Source: Spirochaetaceae bacterium (lineage in GTDB: Bacteria > Spirochaetota > Spirochaetia > Treponematales > Treponemataceae). From it: a DNA stretch of 13,182 nucleotides. The number at the start of each line of letters is the position of its first letter. Position 1 is the first letter of the stretch. This document shows, piece after piece, positions 1 through 6,600 of the stretch. A model generated the notes under the pieces. The model did not search any database. It was not told the origin of the DNA and saw only the letters and a program-made list of their open reading frames with translations. The translations under genes and the position numbers were made by a program. The DNA lies in assembly GCA_031271875.1 (NCBI GenBank), contig JAISVD010000070.1, positions 1 to 13,182 on the forward strand. Reading direction: 5' to 3'.

Positions 1-525
1 TATGGAAAATCCTGTGGATTGAGGGTTGGAATCGGTGTTGCGATTGACGGGGGCATATATGCAGGAAATAAAAACGCTGCAGGGGAATTTATTGGTTTTT
101 CATGGGATCCGGATATTGTCGGTGATTTGAAGCATATCCCTATGCGTGTCGAATGGGGTGACGCAGACAAGAGGTTTTTTTCTGAATTTATTATCGAATT
201 ATTTTCCAGTTTTGTTTCCGTTGTTGCGGTCCTGAATCCGGAGATGGTCTTTGCCTATGGCGATCTTGCCCGGTATTCAACTGAGGTACAGCAAATCGTA
301 CAGAGGTGTGTACCGCAGTTCAATGCGATTATGGAACGGACATCCTGTGTTTTCAGCTTTGCCGACAGCAGTATCTTTTCTGTCGCCACCGGAGCGGCTT
401 TGATGTATTTTCTGCATCTGTTTTCCACAACCGGCTACAGTTTTGGCAGAATTGATTCTGTCGCTGACTGGGACGCTGTTTTTGCCCTTTCTTCGCAGAG
501 CAAGACAGCGGTGCAGTGTGTTTAA
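1..525 (+). CDS. ROK-family protein, C-terminal part (gene starts before the window)
   Basis: The frame is open from the first base and ends at TAA 523-525, giving 174 residues with no N-terminus. Residues 10-30 (GIGVAIDGGIYAGNK then NAAGEF) match the ROK signature in which a GIGAGI-like strand precedes a GAAGE-like turn. ROK proteins are sugar kinases or sugar-responsive repressors of the NagC/XylR type; the part that would separate these (ATP site or N-terminal winged helix) lies outside the window. The cysteine-rich zinc motif CxCGxxGCxE that normally follows the GE turn is absent: the sequence continues IGFSWDPD and has no cysteine cluster. A TTG at 19-21 could be called as a start, but it would cut the ROK fold, so the true start is upstream. 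Two sugar permease genes follow on the same strand, which fits a local regulator of sugar uptake (inference). Confidence 0.72.
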   Translation, partial: YGKSCGLRVGIGVAIDGGIYAGNKNAAGEFIGFSWDPDIVGDLKHIPMRVEWGDADKRFFSEFIIELFSSFVSVVAVLNPEMVFAYGDLARYSTEVQQIVQRCVPQFNAIMERTSCVFSFADSSIFSVATGAALMYFLHLFSTTGYSFGRIDSVADWDAVFALSSQSKTAVQCV

Positions 526-542
526 ACTGAAATATATACACA

Positions 543-594
543 CCGGAAGGGGTGGTCACGCTTCCGGCGGGAATTTCGGCGGTGATACCGAATT
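543..594 (+). other. Two consecutive small hairpins between the ROK gene and the permease genes
   Basis: CCGGAAG at 543-549 pairs with CTTCCGG at 561-567 (7 bp, 11-nt loop). Next to it, GAATTTCGG at 571-579 pairs with CCGAATTC at 587-594 around one bulged T. Neither is followed by a T-run, so neither is a convincing terminator. They could adjust mRNA stability or expression between the ROK gene and the permeases. The functional meaning is a guess. Confidence 0.35.
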
Positions 595-628
595 CTGATT
601 TTTCGTATAGTGTACTAGGAGGATTACA

Positions 629-1531
629 ATGAGTGATTTATCTTCTAAAAAAGAACAGCGATTATCGTATCTTATTCTGATACTGCCTGCAGTACTGTTT
701 TATTATGCGGTTATGGCGTTCCCGACAATTTTTTCGGTCGTATTGAGTATAAGCAACTATAATGGCGGAAAAATTTTTGGAAATCCGGAAGTCGGTTTGG
801 CAGGATTCAAAAGTTATGCAGCCATATTTCAGGATGAGTACTTTTATCTTGCCCTCAGGAACAACCTGTATATCGTATTGGTATCGGTGTTCGGGCAGAT
901 TCCACTTGGGTTTATTCTTGCCTATATTCTTTCCCGGGGTCTGATAAAGGGAACGGATTTTTTCCAGACCATGATCTATTTGCCCTGTGTTATCTCCCCT
1001 GTTGTTATCGGTATTCTTTTTCAGACCTTCTTTCTCAGCTCTGACAGTGTCATTCTGGAAATAATACGCATATTCAATCCCAGCGTTGAATACACTATGA
1101 ATGAAAACCCGATGATTCCCGTTCTCATTGTCATGCTCTGGATGTATACCGGAACCTACGTCATCATCTTTCTCGCGAATCTGCAGAAGATCGATACCTC
1201 CATCATTGAGGCGACAAAAATTGACGGCGCCAATGAGCTTCAGACCCTCCGGTATGTTATTCTTCCCGCTCTCTCCGGCGTTATTGTAACAAGCGCTATT
1301 CTCGCGATTTCCGGTTCATTAAAATCTTTCGACCTCATATTTGTCATGACCCAGGGAGGTCCGGCGCGGCGAACAAATGTCCTCTCGATTTATATGTATG
1401 ATAAGGCGTTCCGGGGCGCTCCGAACTATCCCGTGGCAAACGCTATTTCTACTGTTATGGTTATCATGAGTTTCGTACTTATTGGTCTTACGAAGTCCGT
1501 TGAAAAACGGTTTGGCGGAAAGGAGGACTAA
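629..1531 (+). CDS. CUT1 sugar ABC transporter permease, MalF/UgpA type
   Basis: This 300-residue inner-membrane subunit would form half of the pore of a carbohydrate ABC importer. Hydrophobic segments lie near residues 14-37, 78-100, 112-135, 164-187, 213-235 and 268-290, the usual six-helix layout. The cytoplasmic coupling (EAA) loop is at 194-213 (EATKIDGANELQTLRYVILP), with the family's DGA and terminal LP. MTQGGPARRTNVL at 240-252 is the conserved loop typical of MalF-type permeases. The ATG at 629 is preceded by a perfect AGGAGG (617-622) with 6-nt spacing. The MalG-type partner starts 2 nt after this stop. The sugar cannot be predicted, because the binding protein is not in the window. 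Confidence 0.93.
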   Translation: MSDLSSKKEQRLSYLILILPAVLFYYAVMAFPTIFSVVLSISNYNGGKIFGNPEVGLAGFKSYAAIFQDEYFYLALRNNLYIVLVSVFGQIPLGFILAYILSRGLIKGTDFFQTMIYLPCVISPVVIGILFQTFFLSSDSVILEIIRIFNPSVEYTMNENPMIPVLIVMLWMYTGTYVIIFLANLQKIDTSIIEATKIDGANELQTLRYVILPALSGVIVTSAILAISGSLKSFDLIFVMTQGGPARRTNVLSIYMYDKAFRGAPNYPVANAISTVMVIMSFVLIGLTKSVEKRFGGKED

Positions 1532-1533
1532 AG

Positions 1534-2385
1534 ATGCCTGATATTCGTTCCAAAGGAAACACCGCCCTTGTGGCGCAGCTGCTGATCTATCTGATCATGG
1601 TGATTTTTACTGTACTGGCTATTTATCCGATTCTGTGGCTGGTTATACAGTCTTTCAAGACTACCCAGGATTATCTGAGGTCAAGCAAGCTCGCCTTTCC
1701 TACCAGATGGTTTTTGGATAACTATCCCCAGTCCTGGAAACGGGGTGAGTTTGGTGTTCTGATAATCAACAGTATTATTTATACCAGTGTTTCGGTAACA
1801 TCGATTATTGTTCTGGGCTTTATGGCGGGGTTTGCCTTTTCCAAGATTCCGAGCAAGGCGACAAAGTTCATTCATGGAAGCTTTATTATCGGTATTCTTC
1901 TGACCCTCCAGTCTATCATGGTGCCCCTGTTCCTGATGGTCAATGCCGTGAGGCTTTACAACACCCGGATTGGCGTACTGATACCGTATATCGGTATAGG
2001 ATTGCCCATGTGTGTATACCTCAGTACCGAGTATATCCGCAGTGTGCCCGATGCGCTTATCGAGTCGGCCCGCATAGACGGAGCTAAATACCTGAAGATT
2101 TTTTCGAGTATTATTGTTCCCATGGCGGCGCCTGTTGCGGTCACGGTCGCTATACTTTCGATAACCGGTACATGGAATGAGTTTATGCTTATAAACATTC
2201 TGTCTTCCAGCAACAGTATCAAGTCTCTGCCTGTGGGTATTGCGAAATTCTCCGGAGCACTTGCTTCCGATTACGGAAAGCAGTTCGCGGCCCTCGTTAT
2301 AGGTCTTATTCCGATGGTTATTTTCTATCTGATCTTCCGGAAACAGATTACGAAGGGTGTTGCCGCCGGCGCTGTTAAAGGCTGA
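1534..2385 (+). CDS. CUT1 sugar ABC transporter permease, MalG/AraQ type
   Basis: This 283-residue protein is the second pore subunit, expected to pair with the MalF-type permease just upstream. Hydrophobic segments are near 13-38, 76-103, 112-137, 145-165, 198-220 and 248-268. The EAA loop is at 177-196 (ESARIDGAKYLKIFSSIIVP), and the C-terminus GVAAGAVKG is the usual ending of this family. Its Shine-Dalgarno AGGAGG (1521-1526) lies inside the last codons of the upstream gene, 7 nt before the ATG, so the two are very probably co-translated. No binding-protein or ATPase gene follows: transcription ends at the terminator 30 nt after the stop. The ATPase may be a shared MsmK-like subunit encoded elsewhere (inference). 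Confidence 0.93.
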   Translation: MPDIRSKGNTALVAQLLIYLIMVIFTVLAIYPILWLVIQSFKTTQDYLRSSKLAFPTRWFLDNYPQSWKRGEFGVLIINSIIYTSVSVTSIIVLGFMAGFAFSKIPSKATKFIHGSFIIGILLTLQSIMVPLFLMVNAVRLYNTRIGVLIPYIGIGLPMCVYLSTEYIRSVPDALIESARIDGAKYLKIFSSIIVPMAAPVAVTVAILSITGTWNEFMLINILSSSNSIKSLPVGIAKFSGALASDYGKQFAALVIGLIPMVIFYLIFRKQITKGVAAGAVKG

Positions 2386-2414
2386 TTCCAGCTCTGGCAG
2401 TGTTAAAAAGGTCA

Positions 2415-2472
2415 GGCGGGGTCAATGTCGCGGAAGTAACCAACTTCCTGGACACCGGCCCCGCCCATTTTT
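2415..2472 (+). terminator. Rho-independent terminator of the permease genes
   Basis: GGCGGGG (2415-2421) pairs with CCCCGCC (2459-2465), extended by a GU and a CG pair. An inner stem GGAAG (2432-2436) / CTTCC (2444-2448) caps the hairpin. CATTTTT with five T residues (2468-2472) follows directly. It lies 30 nt after the MalG-type stop codon. Confidence 0.85.
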
Positions 2473-2684
2473 AATGGAGAGATCAGAGGATCAAGGAGTC
2501 AGAACTGTCCATGTTCTATCCTCAAAGGCTCTCTCCGGTTGCAGATATTCCGTAATACTGTTCTTTATTAAAAATCCGGTTGTTTTTTCATGAAACTCTC
2601 TCCGGTTTTCGATCGGAAAACATAGTCGGTAACACTCAGTACGGTTTTATTACATAGAAACCGGATTTTTCTTAACCGTATTAC
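2473..2684. repeat. Non-coding stretch with short direct and inverted repeats upstream of the LuxR pair
   Basis: No credible gene was seen here. CTCTCTCCGGTT occurs twice (2529-2540 and 2596-2607). AAAAATCCGGTT at 2570-2581 has a perfect inverted copy AACCGGATTTTT at 2659-2670. Between them, GTTTTCGATCGGAAAAC (2605-2621) is a small hairpin with a 6-bp stem. CGGTTT (2642-2647) / AAACCG (2658-2663) followed by GATTTTTCTT could act as a weak terminator. The pieces can form alternative pairings, so the stretch may be a structured leader, the remains of a repeat element, or an operator region for the genes downstream. Confidence 0.5.
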
Positions 2685-2713
2685 CTGTCAAATATCATAA
2701 AATAGTATATAAT
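2685..2713 (+). promoter_or_regulatory. Sigma-70-type promoter for the tandem LuxR-domain genes
   Basis: CTGTCA (2685-2690, 4 of 6 matches to TTGACA), a 17-bp spacer and a perfect TATAAT (2708-2713) in an AT-rich stretch. Transcription would start near 2720, leaving a leader of about 75 nt before the ATG at 2795. Confidence 0.55.
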
Positions 2714-2739
2714 AATACACTGTATATACAATAATATTA

Positions 2740-2768
2740 TGGTACTATTTTACCTGTATCTTGGTACT
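2740..2768. promoter_or_regulatory. Possible operator: spaced direct repeats in the LuxR-pair leader
   Basis: TGGTACT occurs at 2740-2746 and 2762-2768, a 22-bp period or about two helical turns. TTACCTGT also occurs twice: at 2681-2688, overlapping the -35 box, and at 2750-2757. Repeats on one face of the helix around a promoter suit a dimeric regulator, possibly the LuxR-domain proteins themselves. This is pattern evidence only. Confidence 0.3.
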
Positions 2769-2794
2769 GATTTGTTAATCTATAGTGGAAAATC

Positions 2795-3565
2795 ATGGAG
2801 AGAAAAGAGAATAAAGTATGGACAGGATTACATGAGAGACGGGTATGGCGGTTCATCGCCATACTGTTATTTTTATTTCAAACGGGTTTTCTTGTTGCCT
2901 TTCTCCGGTTCAAAATAAAACCGGGAGGGAATTATCCTGTTTGGGTAAGTATATACGGACTCTCATCGTTCGCTTTTCTCTATCTTATTGTTTTCGATCC
3001 AATGAATTACTGGATTCATGCCGGACTGTTTCTGATATATACCGTTATCGGCCTGCTCTGGGGCGAGATAATTCTGTCTTTGTTTTTTTTTGCACTCTCC
3101 TGCGGATTTCTTTTCAAGAAGAAGTTTTTTATACGGAATAAACGGGTAAAAATATTTATTCTGATAGCTCTGTTTCTGGTTTGCCTGGGTATCCAATACA
3201 GATTTGGCGCAGTACATCTCATCTGCGCTATTATCAATTTTTTGGCTGTTATTCTTCTTGTTTCGTTGGGATATTTTACCTTGCAGCCCTCTATACAAAA
3301 ACTCAAATCCCGCCACGAGGAGGTCTCTGTACTTCGGCTTTCTGCCGATCAGTTTTCTGAGCGGGATATATGTATTTTACGGCAGGTTTTGCGGGGGGAA
3401 AAATATGAGGCCATTGCAGCCAGCCATGGAATCGCTGTGAGTACCCTGAAGAACAATCTCACCGCCTTGTATAAAAAAGCGGGTGTCGGCGACCGCACCG
3501 GATTTCTGCTTGCCTATGCGAACTATTCAATCCTGATGGACGCTTCAAATAATAACGAACCGTAA
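2795..3565 (+). CDS. Membrane protein with C-terminal LuxR-type HTH domain (first of a tandem pair)
   Basis: This 256-residue protein has about six hydrophobic helices (roughly 18-38, 48-67, 71-89, 91-107, 118-135, 138-163). A short linker and a LuxR/GerE-type helix-turn-helix follow at about 187-243. FSERD replaces the usual LTPRE start, YEAIAASHGIAVSTLKNNL is the scanning/recognition part, and LYKKAGV is the dimerisation helix. There is no receiver or PAS domain, so the membrane part is probably the sensor and the DNA-binding domain would act while anchored to the membrane (inference). The start ATG at 2795 has only a weak Shine-Dalgarno (GTGGA), and no better in-frame start exists. A paralogue follows 20 nt after the stop. 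The ligand and targets are unknown. Confidence 0.85.
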   Translation: MERKENKVWTGLHERRVWRFIAILLFLFQTGFLVAFLRFKIKPGGNYPVWVSIYGLSSFAFLYLIVFDPMNYWIHAGLFLIYTVIGLLWGEIILSLFFFALSCGFLFKKKFFIRNKRVKIFILIALFLVCLGIQYRFGAVHLICAIINFLAVILLVSLGYFTLQPSIQKLKSRHEEVSVLRLSADQFSERDICILRQVLRGEKYEAIAASHGIAVSTLKNNLTALYKKAGVGDRTGFLLAYANYSILMDASNNNEP

Positions 3566-3585
3566 TTTTTCATATGGGGTATAAT

Positions 3586-4347
3586 ATGAACCAGAAACAG
3601 ATATGGCAGATTATCAGTACAATATGCTTTTTGTTTATGTTTATTGTACTTGTTTTTACTATATTTTCCATGAATTTCCGGGAATCCTCAGATGGGACTT
3701 TTCATCCGAAAAGTTACGATGTATTAATTATCAATATTATCGTACTGTTTGTATTTTTATATCTTGCAATGTTTGACCCCATGAATTTCCGGATATATGC
3801 AGCTCTGTGTTTTCTGTATGGGGCGCTGGGATTGCTCACAAATGAAAATATTACTGCCTTTGTTCTATATCTTCTGAGCTGTCTTTTCCTGTATAGAGAC
3901 GGGTTTTTACGAAAGCGGACAAAGATCAAGGCGGTCACAGTTATTTTGATTTTCATCGGCTGTTTTTGTGTGCAGATATTCAGGTTCGGATTCAGGCAGT
4001 TTCTTGTCAATTTTTTGATGGTTGTTGCCGTCCTGTTTATTTGCCTTCTGGGGTTTTTTCTTTTTTTTCCGGAAATAAAGGGTGTGATGGAAAACAGAAA
4101 AAGGTCTGTTCTCTCTCTTTCCGCAGAGCAGTTTTCGGAACGGGATATCCTCATTCTGCGGCAGATTCTGACGGGTGAAAAATATGACGCGATTGCTGCG
4201 GAGCACGGAATTGCTCTGAGTACCCTGAAAAATAATCTGGCAGGGCTGTACAAGAAACTCGGGGTTAATGACAGGACAGCATTTCTTCTTGCCTATGCAA
4301 ACCATGAAATTGTGTTTGATTCAGGGCTGCCGAAAGACACTGTCTGA
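3586..4347 (+). CDS. Membrane protein with C-terminal LuxR-type HTH domain (second of a tandem pair)
   Basis: This protein has 253 residues from the ATG at 3586. That start has GGGG (3576-3579) 6 nt upstream; an in-frame ATG at 3574 would add four residues but lacks a Shine-Dalgarno. The architecture matches the preceding gene: about six hydrophobic helices, both copies sharing FDPMN before the third helix, then a LuxR-type HTH. Over the 61 residues from SA[DE]QFSERD to LLAYAN the two copies differ at only 12 positions, and the core STLKNNL is identical. They are therefore tandem duplicates that probably read the same DNA sites. The membrane halves have diverged far more, suggesting different inputs (inference). 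The pair probably forms one operon. No clear terminator follows; slyX converges from the other side. Confidence 0.85.
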   Translation: MNQKQIWQIISTICFLFMFIVLVFTIFSMNFRESSDGTFHPKSYDVLIINIIVLFVFLYLAMFDPMNFRIYAALCFLYGALGLLTNENITAFVLYLLSCLFLYRDGFLRKRTKIKAVTVILIFIGCFCVQIFRFGFRQFLVNFLMVVAVLFICLLGFFLFFPEIKGVMENRKRSVLSLSAEQFSERDILILRQILTGEKYDAIAAEHGIALSTLKNNLAGLYKKLGVNDRTAFLLAYANHEIVFDSGLPKDTV

Positions 4348-4382
4348 AAAACGGACTGAATAGGTCTTGAGGTTTCGTTCTA

Positions 4383-4586
4383 TCAATAATGCGGGGGCCG
4401 TCTGTCGGGCATATCCTCAAGAGAGTCCCGGATCTCCGTTATCTTTGTTTTTATCATCACCGATTCGCGTTTGAGTACCCGGAGTATTTCCCCCTGCTCA
4501 AGAATAACTTCCTGAAGTTTTTCCGAAAAGTCCTCCAGATAAACCAGTTTTGTTTCTATTCTGGTAATCCGTTCGTCAATATCCAT
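4383..4586 (-). CDS. slyX: SlyX-like coiled-coil protein
   Basis: This 67-residue protein is almost entirely a charged amphipathic helix (about residues 3-56, heptad-like, IDERITRIETKLVYLEDFSE at its start). It ends in RRPPHY. That architecture and the C-terminal PPHY are hallmarks of the SlyX family, small coiled-coil proteins of unknown biochemical role. The gene reads leftward, converging on the second LuxR-domain gene with 35 nt between the stops. It lies downstream of the hydrogenase operon terminator, so it probably has its own promoter; TACTAT just upstream on the minus strand is a weak -10 candidate. The Shine-Dalgarno is poor. Confidence 0.75.
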   Translation of the reverse strand: MDIDERITRIETKLVYLEDFSEKLQEVILEQGEILRVLKRESVMIKTKITEIRDSLEDMPDRRPPHY

Positions 4587-4617
4587 TTTTTCGTCCGTCT
4601 GATGAAATAGTAAAAGA

Positions 4618-4689
4618 AAAACCGGCTGGACTGAGGGAACCGCTGAATAAAATCATCAAGACTTATTCAGTGGTTCCCCGGCCGGTTTT
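4618..4689 (-). terminator. Long two-part hairpin terminator of the hydrogenase operon
   Basis: The outer 9-bp stem pairs AAAACCGGC (4618-4626) with GCCGGTTTT (4681-4689). After an internal loop, a 16-bp inner stem pairs 4635-4650 with 4663-4678 (one GU pair, 12-nt loop). On the minus strand the hairpin is followed by TTTTTCTTTTA, so it terminates leftward transcription 12 nt after the hndD stop codon. It separates the operon from slyX. Confidence 0.85.
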
Positions 4690-4701
4690 GGAATCGTTCC
4701 G

Positions 4702-6441
4702 CTATTTGTAAAGAGGCCGCTCCGTATAGTGGGTATGAAGCTGGTGGTGTGCCTTTTCACTGTTCGGTTCGCCGTAATAGTTTTTGTAGATCTCGGTAAT
4801 CATCGGGTTCTTGTGGGACACACGGATTTCCGAATCCTCATCGTCTTTGTACAACCCGGCGGCGCGCTTTAAGCGGATTTCGTCATTTACCCCATAGGGC
4901 TGTCCGCCTCCGCCGATGCATCCTCCGCGGCAGGCCATGACTTCGATAAAATCGTAAGGAGCGGGTTCTCCCTTGGCGATGGCTTCTCGGATCCGCTGGA
5001 CGACGGGGTCAACATTTCCGAGCTGGTGTACGACGGCAAGCCGGAGTTTTTTACCGTTGAGGTCAACTTCCGCTTCCTTGACCGAATCGAAGCCCCGTAC
5101 CGGTTTGTATTCGATGTTTCCAAGTTCTTTCCCGGTTACCAGGGCGTAAGCTGTGCGGACGGCTGCTTCCATGACACCACCGGTGGCGCCGAAGATGGTG
5201 CCCGCGCCGGAGTAGGGTCCCAGGGGGGTATCCGCTTCGGACTCTTCCAGGTGGTCAAAATCGATCCCTGCCTGCCTGATAAGATGGGCGAATTCCCGTG
5301 TTGTGAGCGATGTATCCACATCGGAATATCCTGAAGAATTCATCGATTCATCCCTGCGGGACTCATATTTTTTTGCCGTACAGGGCATTATTGAAACGGA
5401 AAAGACCTTTGCCGGGTCAAGGCCCATTCTGGGAGCCCAGTAGTTCTTTATGACAGCGCCCATCATCTGCTGCGGGCTTTTTGCCGTTGAGAGATTGGGG
5501 AGGAGATCGTGATAATTCTTTTCGGCATAGTCAACCCAACCGGGGCAGCAGCTTGTAAACATCGGCATGGTACCGCCTTTTGTTATGCGGTTAACAAGCT
5601 CTGTCCCCTCTTCCATTATGGTAAGGTCTGCGGCAAAGTTTGTATCGAATACATAATCAAAACCGATGCGGCGGAGGGCGGTATATATCTTCTTTGTGGA
5701 GATCGTTCCGGGTTCGAGTCCGAATTCCTCTCCGATGGCTACACGTACCGCCGGGGCCATCTGTACAACCGTGGTAATTTCCGGGTTGCCCAGCCTGTCC
5801 CAGAGTTTCCTGTTTGAATGGCTTGACGCGATTGCGCCGGTGGGGCAGTGTACCGCACACTGTCCGCAGCGTACACAGGGGCTGTCGGCGAGTGTTACCC
5901 CCGCTACCGGACCGATGACGGTTTTGTCTCCCCGTCCGGTATATTCCAGCGCCCAGACGTTCTGCATGAGCTGGCACGCTTCGACACAACGGCCGCAGTT
6001 GATACATTTGTCCCTGTCAAGCACGATAGCGTCGTTTGAGTCATCGATGGGCTGCTGTTTCAGTATCTTGGTGAACCGGACTGTGCGGAGCGCGAATTCC
6101 GCAGCCAGTGACTGGAGCTCGCATTGCCCGTTGCGTACACACTGGAGACAATCGTTCGGGTGGTTGGAGAGGATTAATTCAAGCACCGTGCGCCGTGCCT
6201 GGACGATCTCAGGATCGTGTGTTATGACCTTGAGTCCTTCGGTCACGGCGGTGCAGCACGCGCGGATCATCTTTGATGTCCCTTCAATGCGAACAATGCA
6301 GATTCCGCATGATGCCCATGCCGGAAGGTCCGGATTATGGCATAATGTGGGTATCTTTACGTCTATCATTTTGGCAGCGTTAAGTATGGAGGTTCCCTCC
6401 GGTACCTGAATCGCTTTTCCGTTTATTGTTACGTTTACCAT
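4702..6441 (-). CDS. hndD: [FeFe] hydrogenase catalytic subunit (HndD/HydA type)
   Basis: This 579-residue enzyme catalyses reversible proton reduction to H2. An N-terminal [2Fe-2S] ferredoxin domain (C34, C45, C48, C62) is followed by a His-Cys3 [4Fe-4S] site (H94, C98, C101, C107) and a two-cluster ferredoxin domain (C146/149/152/156 and C189/192/195/199). The H-cluster domain has TSCCPGW at 296-302, MPCTAKKYE at 352-360 and MACRGGCIGGGGQP at 502-515. Cluster ligands are C299, C353, C504 and C508, with C298 as the proton-relay cysteine. E278, E281 and S322 match the known proton pathway. The length is close to clostridial CpI. ATG 6441 is chosen because AGAGGAG lies 5 nt upstream; an in-frame TTG at 6468 has no such signal and would add nine residues. 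It is the last gene of the operon, with a TAG stop and then the terminator. Arg505 stands where Pro is common. Confidence 0.97.
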   Translation of the reverse strand: MVNVTINGKAIQVPEGTSILNAAKMIDVKIPTLCHNPDLPAWASCGICIVRIEGTSKMIRACCTAVTEGLKVITHDPEIVQARRTVLELILSNHPNDCLQCVRNGQCELQSLAAEFALRTVRFTKILKQQPIDDSNDAIVLDRDKCINCGRCVEACQLMQNVWALEYTGRGDKTVIGPVAGVTLADSPCVRCGQCAVHCPTGAIASSHSNRKLWDRLGNPEITTVVQMAPAVRVAIGEEFGLEPGTISTKKIYTALRRIGFDYVFDTNFAADLTIMEEGTELVNRITKGGTMPMFTSCCPGWVDYAEKNYHDLLPNLSTAKSPQQMMGAVIKNYWAPRMGLDPAKVFSVSIMPCTAKKYESRRDESMNSSGYSDVDTSLTTREFAHLIRQAGIDFDHLEESEADTPLGPYSGAGTIFGATGGVMEAAVRTAYALVTGKELGNIEYKPVRGFDSVKEAEVDLNGKKLRLAVVHQLGNVDPVVQRIREAIAKGEPAPYDFIEVMACRGGCIGGGGQPYGVNDEIRLKRAAGLYKDDEDSEIRVSHKNPMITEIYKNYYGEPNSEKAHHQLHTHYTERPLYK

Positions 6442-6444
6442 ACG

Positions 6445-6522
6445 TACTCCTCTGTTTTTTTCCGTCAATCGGAAGCGGAGCTGCGAAGCAACTCCGCAAT
6501 ACTCCTCTGTTTGTTTCCGTCA
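6445..6522. repeat. Hairpin flanked by 23-nt direct repeats in the hndC-hndD junction
   Basis: Two 23-nt copies, 6445-6467 and 6500-6522, differ at one position and lie 55 nt apart. Each begins TACTCCTCTG on the plus strand and ends CCGTCA. On the coding (minus) strand each copy contains AGAGGAGTA, so the Shine-Dalgarno of hndD is duplicated. Between them is a 10-bp hairpin at 6475-6497 (GCGGAG ... CTCCGC, one GU pair, tiny loop). The outer copy also contains the TGA that ends the extended hndC frame. It looks like a small palindromic insertion with flanking duplication, or a tandem duplication. Confidence 0.7.
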
Positions 6523-6600
6523 GTTTTTAGAAACAGCGTTGAACTTGCAGGCCTTGAGACATTCACCGCATTTGAGACACCTGCTCTGGTCAATAACATG
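6520..6600 (-). pseudogene. hndC: In-frame 3' continuation of hndC after a TAG codon
   Basis: Directly after the TAG at 6603-6601, the same frame continues for 26 codons to TGA at 6522-6520. They encode HVIDQSRCLKCGECLKACKF followed by NAVSKN. HVIDQ followed by CxxCxxCxxxC is the normal C-terminus of HydB/HndC-type subunits, so this is the missing end of hndC and not a separate gene. It has no Shine-Dalgarno and no usual in-frame start codon. Either the stretch is lost from the protein, or the TAG is read through, or the TAG is a sequence error. Confidence 0.85.

Noticed and set aside
2357..2593. A 78-codon plus-strand frame after the MalG-type permease
   Set aside because: It reads through the strong terminator at 2415-2472, and the product looks random.
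4335..4346. AGACACTGTCT as a terminator of the second LuxR-domain gene
   Set aside because: The stem is only 5 bp with a 1-nt loop, and it lies inside the coding end without a T-run.
4702..4704. UAG as a reassigned sense codon throughout the genome
   Set aside because: TAG ends hndD just before a terminator, and readthrough would add only meaningless residues; TAG also ends hndB at the expected family length. Only the hndC TAG looks out of place.
5666..6409. A 247-codon open frame on the plus strand inside hndD
   Set aside because: It is antisense to an unmistakable [FeFe] hydrogenase gene, and its product has no recognisable domain; a by-product of codon bias.
6441..6468. TTG at 6468 as the start of hndD
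   Set aside because: ATG 6441 has a perfect Shine-Dalgarno at the right spacing, and the ferredoxin domain begins there; the extra residues come from the duplicated leader.
6582..6600. The hndC tail as an independent small ferredoxin gene
   Set aside because: It holds only half of a two-cluster ferredoxin, and there is no start codon or Shine-Dalgarno in its frame; the ATG overlapping CATG at 6597-6600 is in another frame.
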